From: Rhizobium sp. RM
GTDB taxonomy: Bacteria > Pseudomonadota > Alphaproteobacteria > Rhizobiales > Rhizobiaceae
DNA: 64,000 nt
Direction: 5' to 3'
Assembly (NCBI RefSeq): GCF_013390595.1
Contig: NZ_JACAWV010000008.1
Span: 248,001-312,000, forward strand
The notes under the pieces were generated by a model. That model did not search any database and was not told where the DNA came from. It saw nothing but the letters and a program-made list of their open reading frames with translations. Positions 1-9,250 of this stretch are shown one piece after another. How positions within the stretch are numbered: the stretch's first letter is position 1; each line of letters begins with the position of its first letter. The position numbers and the translations under genes are program-made.

Positions 1-190
1 TATTGCTTCCCTGTCGCGTGCTTCCGTTGTCATGGCCAAGGAGAGCGTCAATCGCTCGTTCGAAGTGTCGCTTTCGGAGGGACTGAGATTTGAACGCCGC
101 CTGTTTCAGTCGCTGTTTGCAACAGATGACCAGAAGGAGGGAATGGCTGCTTTCATCGAAAAGCGCAAACCCGCATTCAGGAACCGTTAG
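1..190 (+). CDS. Enoyl-CoA hydratase/isomerase (crotonase) family protein, C-terminal part
   Basis: The window opens inside this gene; 63 codons are visible, read from base 2, ending at the TAG at 188-190. The tail has the crotonase ending: an F-A-T-D-D stretch, then [12 protein letters not shown] and a short basic end, which follows the last helix of hydratases. Members bind acyl-CoA thioesters and use an oxyanion hole to hydrate, isomerise or hydrolyse them. The active site is outside the window, so substrate and direction cannot be judged. An enoyl-CoA hydratase gene upstream of rpsT and dnaA is the arrangement I remember from rhizobia. Confidence 0.75.
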   Translation, partial: IASLSRASVVMAKESVNRSFEVSLSEGLRFERRLFQSLFATDDQKEGMAAFIEKRKPAFRNR

Positions 191-259
191 AGTCTCTGTA
201 ATGGAATAAGGAAACGCGCTAAGGATTCGGAATAACGGCGTTTTCAGTGAAATTGCGCG

Positions 260-288
260 TTGACGGGCGTCCGCTTTAACGGTATATG
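260..288 (+). promoter_or_regulatory. Sigma-70-type promoter for rpsT
   Basis: TTGACG at 260-265 and TATATG at 283-288 are separated by exactly 17 bases. The rpsT start lies about 125 bases downstream, which gives a leader of roughly 120 nt. The match is seen in the sequence; its use is inferred. Confidence 0.6.
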
Positions 289-417
289 CCCGCCCACGGT
301 TACGGAAAGCCATCCGGCTTGTCCGAAATTACTCCCGCATTCTTGGGTTACGTGAGGTCGTAGAACGACCCGATCCTGTGGTTGCGGAATTTGGTTCGAA
401 TTCGAAGAGAGGCATAC

Positions 418-684
418 ATGGCCAATACAACTTCGGCGAAAAAGGCGACCCGCAAGATCGCTCGCCGTACCGCAGTCAACAAGGCTCGCCGTTCGCGCGT
501 TCGCGGCTTCATCCGCAAGGTTGAAGAAGCCATCGCATCGGGCGACCTGGCAGTAGCCACCGAAGCTCTGAAGGCTGCTCAGCCGGAAATCCAGCGCGCT
601 GCTACCAAGGGCGTTCTGCACGGCAACACTGCTTCCCGCAAGGTGTCTCGCCTGGCGCAGCGTGTTAAGGCACTTTCGGCCTAA
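418..684 (+). CDS. rpsT: 30S ribosomal protein S20
   Basis: An 88-residue, very basic protein starting [17 protein letters not shown], the typical alphaproteobacterial S20 start, and ending in a conserved R-L-A-Q-R-V segment. S20 binds 16S rRNA early in assembly of the small subunit body. The reading frame extends upstream to 382, but the ATG at 418 is the family start and has a purine-rich AAGAGAGG at 405-412. The gene is a single unit: its own promoter at 260-288 and a strong terminator at 709-739. rpsT next to dnaA is common in rhizobia. Confidence 0.97.
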   Translation: MANTTSAKKATRKIARRTAVNKARRSRVRGFIRKVEEAIASGDLAVATEALKAAQPEIQRAATKGVLHGNTASRKVSRLAQRVKALSA

Positions 685-1453
685 TCCGGCTAATCACAAT
701 TCGCTATTAAAAAAGCCTGGCCTTTGGCCGGGCTTTTTGTGATTCTAACCGTACGTTAATCTTTCCTGATGTAGCGTGACAATAGCATGTCAAGGAGGCG
801 ACACAAAAAGCGATTATAAATCAAATACTTGCTGGAGGTCGCCTTGAAACATCGAGGCTTTCTTTACGGAAGTCGGGGCAAGTTTCGAGTCAAGATAATT
901 TTTATTTTTTTGCCAAAATCGTCTCGCGGAAAACGAGAAATTTGAATCTCATTGATTCATAAGAGATTCTGCTTCGGGCCGTTCCCGTGATGCAAAACGG
1001 CTTTCCTGAGTCAATGGCTGTTGTTCGTTTTTGCAGAAAAAACGCCATTGATCTCTGCCATCGATCCTGCCTAAATGCATTTCAACAAGGGGCGCGGATC
1101 TCAGTCCACAGATTATCTCGATGATCATATCGGCGATATTCACCCTTGTTGCGGGCGGATCTTTCGGGGTTCGTTTTTTCAGTTCATGGAGCTATTTGCG
1201 CCGTTCCGGTCTCGGAGCGAACGGGTAGTCTTTGTCTGAAGAAATACATGTTCAGGTTGCAACGAAAGGAGTGTTGTTAGCGTATCGCAGGCCTCTCCAT
1301 GATGAAGAGGGAAATGGGATAACCGGCTCGCGAACGAGTAGCGCTTTGGACAATTCTTGCGAGGGGAATGTCGAAAGCAAGAATAACACGAGGGGGATCC
1401 CTGACGGTGAATTTGATCGTCAGGCTATGATTGGCAATTTGAAAGGCGGCAAT
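685..1453 (+). promoter_or_regulatory. Long dnaA leader region with a GANTC cluster
   Basis: About 770 bases separate the rpsT stop from the chosen dnaA start. After the rpsT terminator there is an A/T-rich stretch near 895-945 and six GANTC sites at 741, 887, 944, 954, 965 and 1008; four of them fall within 69 bases. GANTC is the target of the alphaproteobacterial CcrM methylase. I see no TTATCCACA-type DnaA box and no AT-rich repeat array, so this does not look like the replication origin. No convincing sigma-70 pair could be fixed by eye. The reading frame upstream of 1454 is open to a TTG at 1232, but that part looks non-conserved. Confidence 0.55.
709..739 (+). terminator. Rho-independent terminator of rpsT
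   Basis: A GC-rich hairpin with arms AAAAAGCCTGGCC and GGCCGGGCTTTTT around a TTT loop, with a single C/T imperfection, ending in a T run 25 bases after the rpsT stop. Confidence 0.9.
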
Positions 1454-3016
1454 ATGCAATTGAATTTGGCGATGGGTGCGGTGACGGACGGGGACCGTGC
1501 ACCAAAGGCATCCGATGCAGCTTGCTCTGACGCGGCAGGGGACAAATCGACAATGAAGCACGATGCGCTGTTTGAACGTTTTAGCGCGCGGCTCAAGGCA
1601 CAGGTCGGTCCCGAAGTTTACGCCAGCTGGTTTGCAAGACTTAAACTCCATTCTGTTTCCAAAAGCGTTGTTCGCTTTACTGTTCCAACGACCTTTTTGA
1701 AGTCGTGGATCAACAACCGTTACATGGATCTCATCACCAGCCTAGTGCAGAGCGAGGATGCGGATGTTCTGAAGGTCGAGATCCTCGTCCGTTCGGCAAC
1801 CCGTCCGGTTCGTCCTGCGCAGGCGGAAGAGCGCATGCAGCCCGTACAGGAAGTCGGTGCGATCCAGCGGAACAAGCCATCCATTCCGCAGCAGCCGGCT
1901 ATAACGCCGTCGCTTCAGTCTGCCACGGCGCAGCCTACAGTGCGGCAGGGTAGCTCTGGTCCATTGTTCGGCTCTCCGCTTGATACACGTTTCACCTTCG
2001 ATACCTTCGTTGAGGGCTCGTCGAACCGTGTTGCTTTGGCGGCGGCCAAAACCATTGCGGAAGCTGGTGCTGGCGCTGTGCGCTTCAACCCGCTGTTCAT
2101 TCATGCAGGCGTTGGCCTCGGCAAGACGCACCTGTTGCAGGCTATCGCCAATGCAGCCATCGACAGCCCGCGCAATCCGCGCGTCGTCTATCTGACGGCT
2201 GAGTACTTCATGTGGCGTTTTGCAACGGCGATCCGTGACAATGATGCACTGACGCTCAAGGACACCTTGCGCAATATCGACCTGCTCGTCATCGATGACA
2301 TGCAGTTCCTTCAGGGCAAGATGATCCAGCATGAGTTCTGCCATTTGCTGAACATGCTGCTGGACAGCGCCAAGCAGGTCGTTGTCGCTGCCGATCGCGC
2401 CCCCTGGGAGCTGGAATCGCTTGATCCACGCGTCCGTTCGCGTCTTCAGGGTGGCATGGCCATCGAAATCGAAGGCCCTGATTACGACATGCGTTATGAA
2501 ATGCTGAACCGTCGCGTCGGCTCGGCCCGTCAGGATGATCCGTCCTTTGATATTTCGGAAGATATTCTGACGCATGTTGCCAAAAGCGTCACGGCAAGCG
2601 GACGCGAGCTTGAGGGTGCCTTCAACCAGTTGATGTTCCGCCGCTCGTTCGAACCGAACCTGTCTGTGGATCGCGTTGATGAACTGCTGTCGCATCTCGT
2701 CGGTACGGGCGAAGCCAAGCGTGTCCGCATCGAAGACATTCAGCGTATCGTTGCCAAGCATTATAACGTGTCGCGTCAGGAACTTGTGTCCAACCGTCGT
2801 ACACGCGTTATCGTCAAGCCGCGTCAGGTTGCCATGTATCTGTCGAAGATGCTGACACCTCGCTCCTTCCCGGAGATCGGCCGTCGTTTCGGTGGACGTG
2901 ACCACACGACCGTTCTGCATGCGGTTCGCAAGATCGAGGAACTGATTTCGGGCGACACCAAGCTCGGTCACGAGGTCGAACTGCTGAAACGTTTGATCAA
3001 CGAGAACAACGCATAA
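1454..3016 (+). CDS. dnaA: Chromosomal replication initiator DnaA
   Basis: The AAA+ initiator that binds DnaA boxes and opens oriC. From the ATG at 1454 it has 520 residues. Domain I begins near residue 34 ([15 protein letters not shown]), domain II is a variable Q/P-rich linker, and domain III carries Walker A (GVGLGKTHL) and Walker B ([10 protein letters not shown]). Domain IV ends with the DnaA signature [15 protein letters not shown]. The start at 1454 is chosen because AAAGGCGG lies 5 bases upstream. An ATG at 1553 would give 487 residues and align better with E. coli DnaA, so it is a serious alternative. A TTG at 1232 is also in frame but unlikely. A long leader with clustered GANTC sites suggests methylation-linked control. 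Confidence 0.97.
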   Translation: MQLNLAMGAVTDGDRAPKASDAACSDAAGDKSTMKHDALFERFSARLKAQVGPEVYASWFARLKLHSVSKSVVRFTVPTTFLKSWINNRYMDLITSLVQSEDADVLKVEILVRSATRPVRPAQAEERMQPVQEVGAIQRNKPSIPQQPAITPSLQSATAQPTVRQGSSGPLFGSPLDTRFTFDTFVEGSSNRVALAAAKTIAEAGAGAVRFNPLFIHAGVGLGKTHLLQAIANAAIDSPRNPRVVYLTAEYFMWRFATAIRDNDALTLKDTLRNIDLLVIDDMQFLQGKMIQHEFCHLLNMLLDSAKQVVVAADRAPWELESLDPRVRSRLQGGMAIEIEGPDYDMRYEMLNRRVGSARQDDPSFDISEDILTHVAKSVTASGRELEGAFNQLMFRRSFEPNLSVDRVDELLSHLVGTGEAKRVRIEDIQRIVAKHYNVSRQELVSNRRTRVIVKPRQVAMYLSKMLTPRSFPEIGRRFGGRDHTTVLHAVRKIEELISGDTKLGHEVELLKRLINENNA

Positions 3017-3043
3017 AAAAAGCGGCCTTCGGGCCGCTTTTTT
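3015..3043. terminator. Bidirectional terminator between dnaA and hemW
   Basis: Perfect hairpin AGCGGCC-TTCG-GGCCGCT with an A run before and a T run after, so it can serve dnaA on plus and hemW on minus. Confidence 0.9.
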
Positions 3044-3071
3044 ATTTGTCTGTCAGAGGCTTGAAGTTCAG

Positions 3072-4271
3072 TCAGCAGGCCAGATCAGCGACGACGGCGT
3101 CCAGAATGAGCATGCCGGCAGGCGTGCAGCGCAAGCGAGAATTGCCGAGGCGTTCGACAAAACCGTGTTGCAGCAGGAAGTCTTCCTTTTCCGGATCGAG
3201 TTCACGACCTGAAAGTTCGCTCCACCTGGCAAGATCAACGCCTTCCCGAAGCCGAAGACCCATCAGCAACAGTTCGTCCGACTGTTCGTCAACGCCCAGA
3301 AGCTCCTGATCAACCATGCCGTGCCCGTCGCGTTCCACGGCTTCGAGCCAGGTTTCCGGATGTCGCTGGGTCGCCGTCGCAAGCTTGGACGAGCCCTTTG
3401 TCAAACGCCCATGGGCGCCAGGTCCGATGCCGGCATAATCTCCATACCGCCAGTAAGTGAGATTGTGTCGGCTTTCCGCGCCGGGACGCGCGTGGTTCGA
3501 CACTTCATAGGCGGGCATGCCGTAACGCTCGGTGATTTCTTGCGTTGCCTCATAAAGAATAGCCGAATGTTCACCGTCCGGCACAATGAGTTTGCCTGCT
3601 TTGTGCAGACCGTAGAAGGGGGTGCCTTCCTCGATCGTCAACTGGTAGAGCGACAGATGATCCACGGCGTAGGAGACCGCTTCTTTCAGTTCCGCGTCCC
3701 ATTCCTCCACTGTCTGTTTGGGGCGGGCATAGATCAGATCGAAAGACATGCGTGGAAAGATCTCGCGTGCCAGCCGGATCGCTTTCAAGGCATCGGCAAC
3801 ATCATGCAATCTGCCCAAAAATTTCAGGTCACGATCATTGAGGGCCTGCACGCCGAGTGACACCCGGTTGACACCCGCCGCCCGATAGCCGCGAAAACGC
3901 TCAGCCTCGACGCTGGACGGGTTGGCCTCCATGGTAATCTCGATGCCATCTGGTACATGCCAGAAGCGCGAGACGCCATCGAGGACAGCGCCAACCGTCC
4001 GTGGGTCCATCAGCGATGGTGTGCCGCCGCCCATGAAGATGCTGGTGACGACGCGAGGACCACTAATGGCCCGCATGCGCTCCATTTCTTTCAGGAAAGC
4101 TGCAGTAAATCGCTCCTGATCCACGGGTTTGTGGCGGACATGACTGTTGAAATCACAATAGGGACACTTGGCCGCACAGAACGGCCAGTGCAGATATATA
4201 CCAAACCCCGGATCACCCGTATCCGGCAGAAGCGATGTGCCGGGGGCAGAAATCTGATGCTCCCCGTTCAT
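3072..4271 (-). CDS. hemW: Radical SAM heme chaperone HemW
   Basis: A 399-residue HemN-like radical SAM protein. The cluster-binding cysteines are C32, C36 and C39 (FCAAKCPYCDFNSH). The form with CPYCDFNSH and without the extra N-terminal region is typical of HemW, which carries heme to respiratory proteins, and not of the oxygen-independent coproporphyrinogen oxidase HemN. It is often annotated as the oxidase. MGGGTPS and the C-terminal HemN domain are present. The ATG at 4271 is preferred: GGAGG lies about 10 bases upstream and it follows the rdgB stop by 5 bases. A GTG at 4292 would overlap rdgB. It is last in the rph-rdgB-hemW unit. Confidence 0.93.
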   Translation of the reverse strand: MNGEHQISAPGTSLLPDTGDPGFGIYLHWPFCAAKCPYCDFNSHVRHKPVDQERFTAAFLKEMERMRAISGPRVVTSIFMGGGTPSLMDPRTVGAVLDGVSRFWHVPDGIEITMEANPSSVEAERFRGYRAAGVNRVSLGVQALNDRDLKFLGRLHDVADALKAIRLAREIFPRMSFDLIYARPKQTVEEWDAELKEAVSYAVDHLSLYQLTIEEGTPFYGLHKAGKLIVPDGEHSAILYEATQEITERYGMPAYEVSNHARPGAESRHNLTYWRYGDYAGIGPGAHGRLTKGSSKLATATQRHPETWLEAVERDGHGMVDQELLGVDEQSDELLLMGLRLREGVDLARWSELSGRELDPEKEDFLLQHGFVERLGNSRLRCTPAGMLILDAVVADLAC

Positions 4272-4276
4272 CGGGT

Positions 4277-4921
4277 TCAAGCCTCCAGGCACGTTTCTAC
4301 GAATTTCTTGAATGCACGCGCACGGTGCGAAAGGGCAAAATCATCGCCCGGTTTCCAGCCGTGTTTTTCCTCGGCGGTCATTTCGCCGAATGTCGCCTCA
4401 TAGCCTTGCGGCTGGAAAATCGGGTCGTAACCGAACCCGCTCGTTCCGCGTGGCGGCCAGGCAACAGAGCCTTCAACCTCTCCACGGAAATACTCCAGAT
4501 GACCATCCGGCCAGGCAAGGCAAAGCACACTGACGAAACGGCAGCCTCGCTCGGCAGGAGTTGCAGCCTTGCGCTCGGCAAGTGCATCCTCGACCTTCTG
4601 CATGGCCATCTGGAAATCGCGCGTGCCGTCAGCGGTTTCCGCCCAGTTGGCCGTATAGACGCCAGGTGCACCATCAAGAGCATCGATCACCAGACCGGAA
4701 TCGTCGGAGAGGGCCGGCAGACCAGACGCTTTCGCTGAGGCAAGCGCCTTGATGGCAGCATTTTCCTCAAACGTCGTGCCGGTCTCGTCCGGCTCGGCGA
4801 AATTGAGTTCCGCCGCCGATTTTGCCGAAAAGCCGAACGGTCCGATGAGGTCGGCGATTTCGGCAATCTTGCCCTTGTTGTGGCTGGCGACGACGATCGT
4901 GCGGGTATCGAGCTTGCGCAT
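4277..4921 (-). CDS. rdgB: Non-canonical purine NTP pyrophosphatase (dITP/XTP)
   Basis: A 214-residue Ham1/RdgB protein that hydrolyses dITP, ITP and XTP to monophosphates and so keeps deaminated purines out of DNA. The family motifs SHNKGK (residues 13-18), [13 protein letters not shown] (71-77) and SGFGYDPIF are in order. The frame runs upstream to 4999, but the ATG at 4921 gives the usual family length and start. It follows rph by 16 bases and precedes hemW by 5, so the three are probably cotranscribed. rph-rdgB-hemW is a conserved alphaproteobacterial order. Confidence 0.96.
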   Translation of the reverse strand: MRKLDTRTIVVASHNKGKIAEIADLIGPFGFSAKSAAELNFAEPDETGTTFEENAAIKALASAKASGLPALSDDSGLVIDALDGAPGVYTANWAETADGTRDFQMAMQKVEDALAERKAATPAERGCRFVSVLCLAWPDGHLEYFRGEVEGSVAWPPRGTSGFGYDPIFQPQGYEATFGEMTAEEKHGWKPGDDFALSHRARAFKKFVETCLEA

Positions 4922-4937
4922 GGCGTATCCTATCGGC

Positions 4938-5654
4938 TCAGGCAATTGCCTGCTTCTGCAGGGCAACCAGTTCAGCGCATCCTGTCTTGGCAAGACCAAG
5001 CAGCGTCAGGAACTCTTCTTCGGAAAAAGGCGTGCCTTCCGCCGTACCCTGGATTTCGACGATGCCGCCTGCACCGGTGATGACGAAATTGGCATCGGTT
5101 TCGGCAGAGGAGTCTTCCAGATAGTCGAGATCGATGACGGGCTGGTTGGCAAAGATGCCGCAGGAAATCGCAGCAACATGGTCCTTGAGCACCTTGTCGA
5201 CCTTGATCATGTTGCGAGTTTCCATCCACTTCAGGCAATCGTGCAGGGCAATCCATGCGCCGGTGATCGAGGCTGTGCGCGTCCCGCCATCTGCCTGGAT
5301 CACGTCGCAATCGATGCTGATCTGGCGCTCGCCAAGTGCCTGCAGGTCAACGACAGCGCGGAGCGAGCGACCGATGAGGCGCTGGATTTCCTGGGTGCGG
5401 CCACCCTGCTTGCCAGATGCAGCTTCTCGCTTCATGCGCTCGTGCGTGGAGCGTGGCAGCATGCCGTATTCTGCTGTGACCCAACCTTTGCCGCTGTTGC
5501 GCAGCCACGGCGGCGTCTTTTCTTCAAGGCTCGCCGTGACAAGCACATGCGTGTCACCGAATTTGACAAGACAGGAACCTTCCGCATGTTTCGAGAAATT
5601 ACGCTCGAAGGAAACCTTGCGCATCTGGTCGGTTTTTCTGCCTGAAGGCCGCAT
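4938..5654 (-). CDS. rph: Ribonuclease PH
   Basis: A 238-residue phosphorolytic 3'-5' exonuclease that trims tRNA 3' ends. It starts [20 protein letters not shown], close to the conserved R-P-x-G-R start, and contains the [16 protein letters not shown] and [18 protein letters not shown] segments that form the phosphate and metal site. Full length, with ATG start. It is the first gene of the rph-rdgB-hemW unit and faces hrcA across a 274-base gap. Confidence 0.97.
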   Translation of the reverse strand: MRPSGRKTDQMRKVSFERNFSKHAEGSCLVKFGDTHVLVTASLEEKTPPWLRNSGKGWVTAEYGMLPRSTHERMKREAASGKQGGRTQEIQRLIGRSLRAVVDLQALGERQISIDCDVIQADGGTRTASITGAWIALHDCLKWMETRNMIKVDKVLKDHVAAISCGIFANQPVIDLDYLEDSSAETDANFVITGAGGIVEIQGTAEGTPFSEEEFLTLLGLAKTGCAELVALQKQAIA

Positions 5655-5684
5655 CTCGTCACTCTCCTTGTTCGTTTCAGCCTT

Positions 5685-5713
5685 CTAGAGCGTTTCCCGG
5701 TGAAATGGAAACA
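5685..5713. repeat. Short imperfect palindrome resembling a rhizobial intergenic repeat
   Basis: CTAGAGCGTTTCC followed 9 bases later by GGAAAC; the inner arms GTTTCC and GGAAAC (5692-5697 and 5707-5712) are perfect. AGAGCGTTTCC-type palindromes are, as I recall, a common dispersed intergenic element in Rhizobiaceae. Only one copy is visible here, so the assignment is tentative. The rest of the rph-hrcA gap (5714-5928) shows nothing I can name; no CIRCE element was seen. Confidence 0.4.
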
Positions 5714-5928
5714 GTTCTGTGGGTTCTGAGGGGATTATATGTATGCGAATGGCCTGCATCGTTGCGATTGCATTCGGACAGGGTCCTTCATACCGATGGA
5801 TCGCCCACATCAATGCCTTCGGCGAGGCGATCAAGAAGCGCCTTGTGTTACGCCAATTTCCGTTTTGCCGTGGCCGCACGACGCATTATATTGATGCAGA
5901 ATAATGACGATGAAAAAGAACGGGCAAA

Positions 5929-7020
5929 ATGGGTTTTTCGGCGCCGCTTTCAAGAGATCAGGCATCGTTGCTGGACGAACGCTCGCGGGAGATCTTCCGG
6001 CGAATTGTCGAAGGATATCTGGAGACAGGTGAGCCCTTGGGCTCGCGCAGTTTGTCCCGATTGTTGCCGATGTCGCTTTCGCCTGCCTCAGTTCGCAATG
6101 TCATGAGCGACCTGGAAGAACTGGGCCTGATCTATTCGCCGCATATCAGTGCCGGGCGCCTGCCGACACAGACGGGTCTGCGGTTTTTCGTTGACGCCTT
6201 CATGCAGGTCGGCGATCTGCCGGAAGATCAGCGTGCCAGTATCGACCGTCAGATCGGCCCCATGTCGGGCCAGGAGCAGCCGCTCGACGGATTGCTGACC
6301 GAAGCAAGCCGCATGCTCTCAGGCATGTCGCGTGGGGCCGGCTTGGTGTTAACCGCCAAAAACGACGTCATATTGAAGCATGTCGAGTTCATCCGGCTTG
6401 AGCCGACGAAAGCGCTTGCCGTGCTCGTCGGTGATCACAACCAGGTCGAAAACCGGATCATCGAGTTACCGGCGGGAATTTCATCCTCGCAGCTCACGGA
6501 AGCCGCAAACTTCATCAACGCCCATCTTGGCGGGCAGACATTGCAGGAACTGAGGAGCCAGTTTCAGATCCACAAGGCGGAGCTCCAGACAGAGCTCGGC
6601 CAGCTCGCGCAGGATCTGGTCGAACGGGGACTGGCGATATGGGCTGGTGACAATGAGGATGGCAAGCTTGGCCGTCTCATTGTTCGTGGCCGCTCCAACC
6701 TGCTGGAGGGCCTTGCGGGCGAAGAGGATATCGATCGTGTCCGCATGCTGTTCGATGATCTCGAGCGCAAGGAAAACCTCATCGAGATTCTCAATCTGGC
6801 CGAGAGCGGTTCGGGTGTGCGTATTTTCATTGGCTCGGAAAACAAGCTCTTTTCGCTTTCCGGCTCGTCGCTGATTGTCGCGCCTTATCGCGACGAGGAA
6901 AACCGGGTCGTTGGCGCGGTTGGCGTTATCGGCCCGACGCGGCTCAATTACGCTCGCATCGTTCCCATGGTGGACTACACGGCACAGATTATGGCCCGCC
7001 TTTCCAGGAAAACACGATAG
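5929..7020 (+). CDS. hrcA: Heat-inducible transcription repressor HrcA
   Basis: A 363-residue HrcA, the repressor that binds the CIRCE inverted repeat upstream of groESL and loses activity when GroE is occupied by unfolded protein. The N-terminal winged helix ([19 protein letters not shown] and [15 protein letters not shown]) is followed by the HAGRLPT-like turn [17 protein letters not shown] and the GAF-like and dimerisation parts ([19 protein letters not shown] near the end). Start ATG at 5929. No CIRCE element was seen next to it, so its targets probably lie elsewhere. grpE follows, separated by a hairpin at 7044-7066. Confidence 0.96.
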   Translation: MGFSAPLSRDQASLLDERSREIFRRIVEGYLETGEPLGSRSLSRLLPMSLSPASVRNVMSDLEELGLIYSPHISAGRLPTQTGLRFFVDAFMQVGDLPEDQRASIDRQIGPMSGQEQPLDGLLTEASRMLSGMSRGAGLVLTAKNDVILKHVEFIRLEPTKALAVLVGDHNQVENRIIELPAGISSSQLTEAANFINAHLGGQTLQELRSQFQIHKAELQTELGQLAQDLVERGLAIWAGDNEDGKLGRLIVRGRSNLLEGLAGEEDIDRVRMLFDDLERKENLIEILNLAESGSGVRIFIGSENKLFSLSGSSLIVAPYRDEENRVVGAVGVIGPTRLNYARIVPMVDYTAQIMARLSRKTR

Positions 7021-7043
7021 GAATTGGTCTAATGACCAGACAA

Positions 7044-7066
7044 TTGCGGCAGGCTTTTTGCCGCAA
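7044..7066 (+). terminator. Hairpin between hrcA and grpE
   Basis: Perfect 8-bp arms TTGCGGCA and TGCCGCAA around a 7-base loop, 24 bases after the hrcA stop. There is no adjoining T run, so it is either a weak terminator or a processing/stability element. CTTGAT (7069-7074) and CTCGATAT (7090-7097) just after it loosely resemble a sigma-32 promoter for grpE. Confidence 0.45.
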
Positions 7067-7140
7067 GCCTTGATTTTTGCCGACCAAAGCTCGATATCGG
7101 GCGCAACCAACAAAGTTAATCTTCCAATCTGGAGAACGTC

Positions 7141-7791
7141 ATGACCGACGATACAAAAAAGCCCGGACCTGACGCGGACGTCGCCGAAGAAGTAATCGAC
7201 AGTGCGCTGGCGGGTGAAGAAGCTCTCGAAGACATCACCGCAAAGGCAGCAGAACCCGATCCGATCGAGGTTTTGAAGGCCGAAAATAGTGATCTGCGTG
7301 ATAAATTCCTGCGTCTTGCCGCAGAAATGGACAATCTTCGCCGTCGCACAGAACGCGAAGTCAAGGATGCGAAGCTTTATTCCGTGGCAGGTTTTGCGCG
7401 CGATATGCTGGCTGTATCAGACAATCTGCGCCGTGCGCTGGAAGCTATTCCCGACCATCTCAAGACCGATGCCGAAGCCGGTATCAGCGGCCTGATCGAA
7501 GGCGTTGATATGACTGAACGCTCGATGTTGTCTGCGCTTGAGCGCCACGGCGTCAAGAGGATCGATGCTGAGGGTGAGAAGTTCGATCCGAATTTCCATC
7601 AGGCAATGTTCGAAATCCCGAACACGACTGTTCCCAACAACACGGTGCTTCAGGTCGTTCAGGCGGGCTATACCATCGGTGATCGTGTATTGCGCCCCGC
7701 CATGGTTGGCGTTGCAAAAGGTGGCCCGAAGCTGGAAGCTGTTGTGACGGCTGAGCCGGGCACAGGCTCGCTCAATGAAAAAGATGCCTGA
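7141..7791 (+). CDS. grpE: Nucleotide exchange factor GrpE
   Basis: A 216-residue GrpE, the nucleotide exchange factor of DnaK. An acidic, low-complexity N-terminus of about 35 residues leads into the long helix ([29 protein letters not shown]), then the four-helix region and the beta domain with [14 protein letters not shown] and the conserved [26 protein letters not shown]. Full length. It lies 120 bases after hrcA, so it may be read from hrcA or from its own heat-shock promoter. A strong terminator follows. Confidence 0.97.
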   Translation: MTDDTKKPGPDADVAEEVIDSALAGEEALEDITAKAAEPDPIEVLKAENSDLRDKFLRLAAEMDNLRRRTEREVKDAKLYSVAGFARDMLAVSDNLRRALEAIPDHLKTDAEAGISGLIEGVDMTERSMLSALERHGVKRIDAEGEKFDPNFHQAMFEIPNTTVPNNTVLQVVQAGYTIGDRVLRPAMVGVAKGGPKLEAVVTAEPGTGSLNEKDA

Positions 7792-7813
7792 GATAACAAG
7801 TCTCGGGAAAAAC

Positions 7814-7845
7814 AAAAAAAACGCGCCTCGGGGCGCGTTTTTTTT
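7814..7845. terminator. Terminator after grpE (usable by ptsN too)
   Basis: ACGCGCC-TCGG-GGCGCGT hairpin flanked by an A run and an 8-base T run; symmetrical, lying between the convergent genes grpE and ptsN. Confidence 0.92.
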
Positions 7846-7894
7846 GTGTGAATGTCTTCCCGAACGTTAGCCGCTCTCACAAAGGCTCGCGCCG

Positions 7895-8356
7895 TCATGC
7901 GGCGGTTGCCTGCTCCTGATTGAGAAATGCATAGATCGCGGTGTCGGAATCTGTCGCACGCAGCTTGGCCACAAGTTCCGGGTCACGCAGCGCACGCGCA
8001 ATGCGCGACAGCGCCTTCAGATGGTCGGCGCCTGCTCCTTCGGGGGCAAGAAGAAGAAACACCAGATCGACAGGCTGATCATCCAGCGCTTCGAAATCGA
8101 CAGGCGTCTCAAGGCGCGCAAAGACGCCGGTGATCGCGTTGATGCTGCTGAGTTTGCCATGCGGAATAGCGATGCCATGCCCCACACCGGTCGAGCCGAG
8201 CCGCTCGCGCTGGAGGATGACGTCAAAAACTTCCCGTTCCGACATTCCAGTAATTCTGGCCGCTTTCGCTGCCAGTTCCTGGAGCAGTTGTTTTTTGGAA
8301 TTCACCTTGAGGGCGGGAATAATCGCATCTTGTTGCAGCAAATCTGCCAACGCCAT
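7895..8356 (-). CDS. ptsN: Nitrogen-regulatory phosphotransferase EIIA(Ntr)
   Basis: A 153-residue PTS EIIA type-2 domain. The phosphorylated histidine is H66 in GIAIPHGK. PtsN takes phosphate from NPr/EINtr and regulates potassium uptake, nitrogen metabolism and other functions instead of transporting sugar. It is the last gene of the minus-strand run rpoN-hpf-ptsN, a conserved proteobacterial neighbourhood. The gap to hpf is 82 bases. No EIINtr or NPr gene is in the window. Confidence 0.96.
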   Translation of the reverse strand: MALADLLQQDAIIPALKVNSKKQLLQELAAKAARITGMSEREVFDVILQRERLGSTGVGHGIAIPHGKLSSINAITGVFARLETPVDFEALDDQPVDLVFLLLAPEGAGADHLKALSRIARALRDPELVAKLRATDSDTAIYAFLNQEQATAA

Positions 8357-8438
8357 TCTATTTTTCCTTCATGCCATCGAGACGGTAGGGAGGCAAATTC
8401 GCTGTTGCGGGGATGCCTCCCACGTCTTGTCAGACTGT

Positions 8439-9017
8439 TCAGCTCTTGATCGTCGCTGCGTCGATCCAGCCTATATTGCCGTCGTTCCGCCGGTAGACGA
8501 TGTTGAGATATTCCTTACCGGGGCTGCGAAACACCAGAACCGGCTCGTCCGTCATGTCGAGGGCCATAACGGCGCTGGCGACGGACATGGTCTTAATCTG
8601 TTTCGAGCTCTCGGCTACGATGGTGGGTGCGTAATCTTCCGGAACTTCGTCGTCCGCGTCCGAGATTGCATCCATCACGGTATAAGCAATTTCCTGTGTG
8701 CCTCCGTTGGAAGCAGAACCGTTGTGGTGGTCCTTCAGCTTCCGCTTGTAGCGACGCAGGCGTTTTTCAATCCGTTCCGCAGCAGCATCGAAGCTTGCCT
8801 GAGGATCATTGGCCTGACCTGCTGCGTGCAAAACAACACCCGTATCGAGGTGAATTTTGCAATCTGCAGCAAAACGCGGCCCGGATTTTTCAACGGTCAC
8901 TTGTCCTGAATACCCCCCATCGAAGTATTTGGTAACCGCCAGACCTATGTTGTCCTCGATCCGCTGACGGAAAGATTCGCCGATCTCCATATGTTTACCA
9001 GATACACGCACACTCAT
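8439..9017 (-). CDS. hpf: Ribosome hibernation promoting factor, long form
   Basis: A 192-residue two-domain HPF. The N-terminal S30AE domain (MSVRVSGKHMEIGESFRQRI to about residue 100) sits in the decoding channel. A hydrophilic linker then joins the C-terminal domain (TMSVASAVMALDMTDEPVLVFR and YRRNDGNIGWIDA), which in long HPFs dimerises 70S ribosomes into 100S. The frame extends to 9110, but the ATG at 9017 is the family start and has AAGGAAAA upstream. A promoter-like pair at 9180-9208 suggests its own transcription as well as read-through from rpoN. Confidence 0.95.
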   Translation of the reverse strand: MSVRVSGKHMEIGESFRQRIEDNIGLAVTKYFDGGYSGQVTVEKSGPRFAADCKIHLDTGVVLHAAGQANDPQASFDAAAERIEKRLRRYKRKLKDHHNGSASNGGTQEIAYTVMDAISDADDEVPEDYAPTIVAESSKQIKTMSVASAVMALDMTDEPVLVFRSPGKEYLNIVYRRNDGNIGWIDAATIKS

Positions 9018-9179
9018 GGAATTTTTCCTTTTTGTAGTGATTTGCGAGTACCAGCTTACGTCAAGCTGCGCGCGCATCCAAGCGTTTCGAAGACCTCTTT
9101 GGGCCTCCATTCCAAATTTACGCCTCTGGACGGTGGAGATGAATCCGTTACAAACAACCTTGCTACCGTGTGCGGCGGG

Positions 9180-9208
9180 CTTCTAGCCGTTGCATCGGTA
9201 AGAGTCAA
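9180..9208 (-). promoter_or_regulatory. Sigma-70-type promoter for hpf
   Basis: On the minus strand TTGACT (plus 9203-9208) and TAGAAG (plus 9180-9185) are 17 bases apart, inside the 233-base rpoN-hpf gap and pointing to hpf. Confidence 0.5.
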
Positions 9209-9250
9209 TGGGATGCCAGAAAACCCTAGAAAACGTGATCTCTGGGGGCC

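Noticed and set aside
685..1231. Replication origin next to dnaA
   Set aside because: No DnaA boxes of the TTATCCACA type or AT-rich repeat array were seen; in Rhizobiales the origin is usually elsewhere, near hemE.
1232..1453. N-terminal extension of DnaA from a TTG at 1232
   Set aside because: The extra 74 residues do not look like any DnaA domain, and the ATG at 1454 has a good ribosome site.
1742..2971. Long minus-strand open frame (409 codons) inside dnaA
   Set aside because: It is a shadow of the dnaA frame, with a composition unlike real proteins of this genome and no motif.
3072..4271. Oxygen-independent coproporphyrinogen oxidase (HemN)
   Set aside because: The cysteine motif context CPYCDFNSH and the length fit HemW; the N-terminal HemN extension is absent.
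5685..5904. Small open frames on both strands between rph and hrcA
   Set aside because: Short, no ribosome site, no recognisable motif; the plus-strand one shows no coding signs.
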